From: Proteocatella sp051653405 | GTDB taxonomy: Bacteria; Bacillota; Clostridia; Peptostreptococcales; Filifactoraceae | Assembly (NCBI GenBank): GCA_051653405.1 | Contig: JBOFWC010000148.1 | Location: 1 to 33,062, forward strand | Direction of reading: 5' to 3' | DNA length: 33,062 bases | Program-made: the position numbers and the translations under genes | The notes under the pieces: model-generated | The model's database searches: none | What the model was told of the DNA's origin: nothing | Seen by the model: only the letters and a program-made list of their open reading frames with translations | Shown here: piece after piece, positions 32,510 through 33,062 of the stretch | Layout: every line of letters starts with the position of its first letter | How positions within the stretch are numbered: position 1 is the first letter of the stretch

Positions 32510-32989
32510 ATGGAAAAAATACCAAGTTTTGAAGTAAATCACATAGACTTATTACCGGGGGTTTATGTTTCGAGAAAGGACTATGTAGGGCAGGAAGTAC
32601 TGACTACATTTGACATAAGAATAACTAGACCAAATTTAGAACCAGTAATGGGTACAGGCGAGATACACGCTACAGAACACTTAGTAGCTACTTACCTTAG
32701 AAATAATGAAGACAAAAAAGAGGCTATAGTATATTTTGGACCAATGGGATGCAGAACGGGATATTACCTTATAATGAAAGGGGATTTAAGTCCAGAAAAT
32801 ATAACAGAGCTTCTTACTGAAGCCTTTGAATTTGTAAGAGACTATACAGGCGATATCCCAGGCTCAAATGCGAGAGATTGTGGAAATTATATAGATATGA
32901 ACCTTCCTATGGCAAAGTATTATGCGAATAAGTATTTAAGTGAAACGCTTTACAATATAACTTTAGAGAAGATGGTATATCCTAAGTAA
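32510..32989 (+). CDS. luxS: S-ribosylhomocysteine lyase LuxS
   Basis: A 159-residue enzyme of normal LuxS length that splits S-ribosylhomocysteine into homocysteine and DPD, the autoinducer-2 precursor. Metal ligands H53 and H57 in EIHATEHL (with E56) and C124 in ARDCGNY are intact, as is the catalytic cysteine C81 in GPMGCRTG. AAAGGAG precedes ATG. It has its own promoter and is separated from the compartment operon by terminators and a reverse-strand gene, so it is probably not co-regulated. It recycles another product of SAM use. Confidence 0.97.
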   Translation: MEKIPSFEVNHIDLLPGVYVSRKDYVGQEVLTTFDIRITRPNLEPVMGTGEIHATEHLVATYLRNNEDKKEAIVYFGPMGCRTGYYLIMKGDLSPENITELLTEAFEFVRDYTGDIPGSNARDCGNYIDMNLPMAKYYANKYLSETLYNITLEKMVYPK

Positions 32990-33062
32990 TGGATATAGCT
33001 ATTGCAACAATACTTTCAGCAGCATCTCTTTTATTCGTAATAATAAATAAAATGTTTATAGG
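32989..33062 (+). CDS. Start of an ORF running off the window (partial)
   Basis: An ATG overlapping the luxS stop (TAATG) opens a frame of 24 codons to the window edge, beginning MDIAIATILSAASLLFVI, which is hydrophobic like a signal or first membrane helix. There is no clear ribosome site, but stop-start overlap could couple it to luxS. Too short to name. Confidence 0.35.
   Translation, partial: MDIAIATILSAASLLFVIINKMFI

Noticed and set aside
15679..32989. The locus as an autoinducer-2 uptake and processing system, given an RbsB-like importer, a kinase, DHAP as product and luxS nearby
   Set aside because: The kinase and isomerase are of the MtnK and MtnA families, which need an aldose and its 1-phosphate. 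No LsrK, LsrF or LsrG homologue is present, and luxS is in a separate transcript behind terminators.

Overview
This is a low-GC, AT-rich stretch of a Gram-positive anaerobe. AGGAGG-type ribosome sites, spaced TTGNNN/TATAAT promoters, a DAK2-DegV fusion, a 2-hydroxyacyl-CoA dehydratase activase and a metabolosome locus together point to a clostridial (Clostridia/Peptostreptococcales-like) amino-acid fermenter. The genus cannot be fixed from the sequence alone.

Layout. (1) 1-2130: two identical 5S rRNA genes flank a reverse-strand adenine deaminase. The second 5S has its own consensus promoter, and both 5S terminators also serve the convergent genes. (2) 2124-3951, minus strand: a DUF2157 membrane protein and a GDYXXLXY protein. 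(3) 4073-8888: a probable operon of DUF2177, a DAK2-DegV fusion, a DUF1295 membrane protein and an exported-sensor HD-GYP phosphodiesterase. (4) 8981-14209: an acyl-CoA dehydratase activase split in two by an in-frame stop, then a LacI-type regulator and a terminator. (5) 14556-31901: a second, paralogous LacI regulator followed by about 16 kb of co-directional, tightly spaced genes, which is the main interest of the window. (6) 31902-33062: terminators, a reverse-strand CsbD-like stress protein, luxS, and the first bases of another ORF.

The central system looks like a bacterial microcompartment (metabolosome) for 5-deoxypentoses, meaning 5-methylthioribose and/or 5-deoxyribose. An RbsABC-type importer is followed by an MtnK-type kinase, an MtnA-type aldose-1-phosphate isomerase and a class II aldolase. 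Next come a CoA-acylating aldehyde dehydrogenase, four BMC-H shell proteins, a PduL phosphotransacylase, a BMC-P vertex protein and an iron alcohol dehydrogenase. Predicted flow: sugar to sugar-1-phosphate to ketose-1-phosphate in the cytosol. The aldolase then gives dihydroxyacetone phosphate plus acetaldehyde (from 5-deoxyribose) or methylthioacetaldehyde (from methylthioribose). The aldehyde is oxidised to acyl-CoA and acyl-phosphate, and partly reduced to the alcohol to recycle NADH. The aldolase (C-terminus), aldehyde dehydrogenase (N-terminus) and PduL (N-terminus) each carry an amphipathic helix typical of encapsulation peptides, which marks the aldolase as the signature lumen enzyme. 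The reactions are known from non-compartmentalised 'DHAP shunt' pathways. Their packaging in a shell is inferred here from gene context.

The same operon holds three parts with no obvious place in a standard metabolosome: a solute-binding-protein-like polypeptide with no signal peptide, a CoA-disulfide-reductase-like flavoprotein, and a glutaconate-CoA-transferase-like pair whose B subunit lacks the catalytic glutamate. Adenine deaminase and LuxS at the two ends handle other products of S-adenosylmethionine by-product breakdown, so the window may be loosely themed around SAM waste. That last point is inference.
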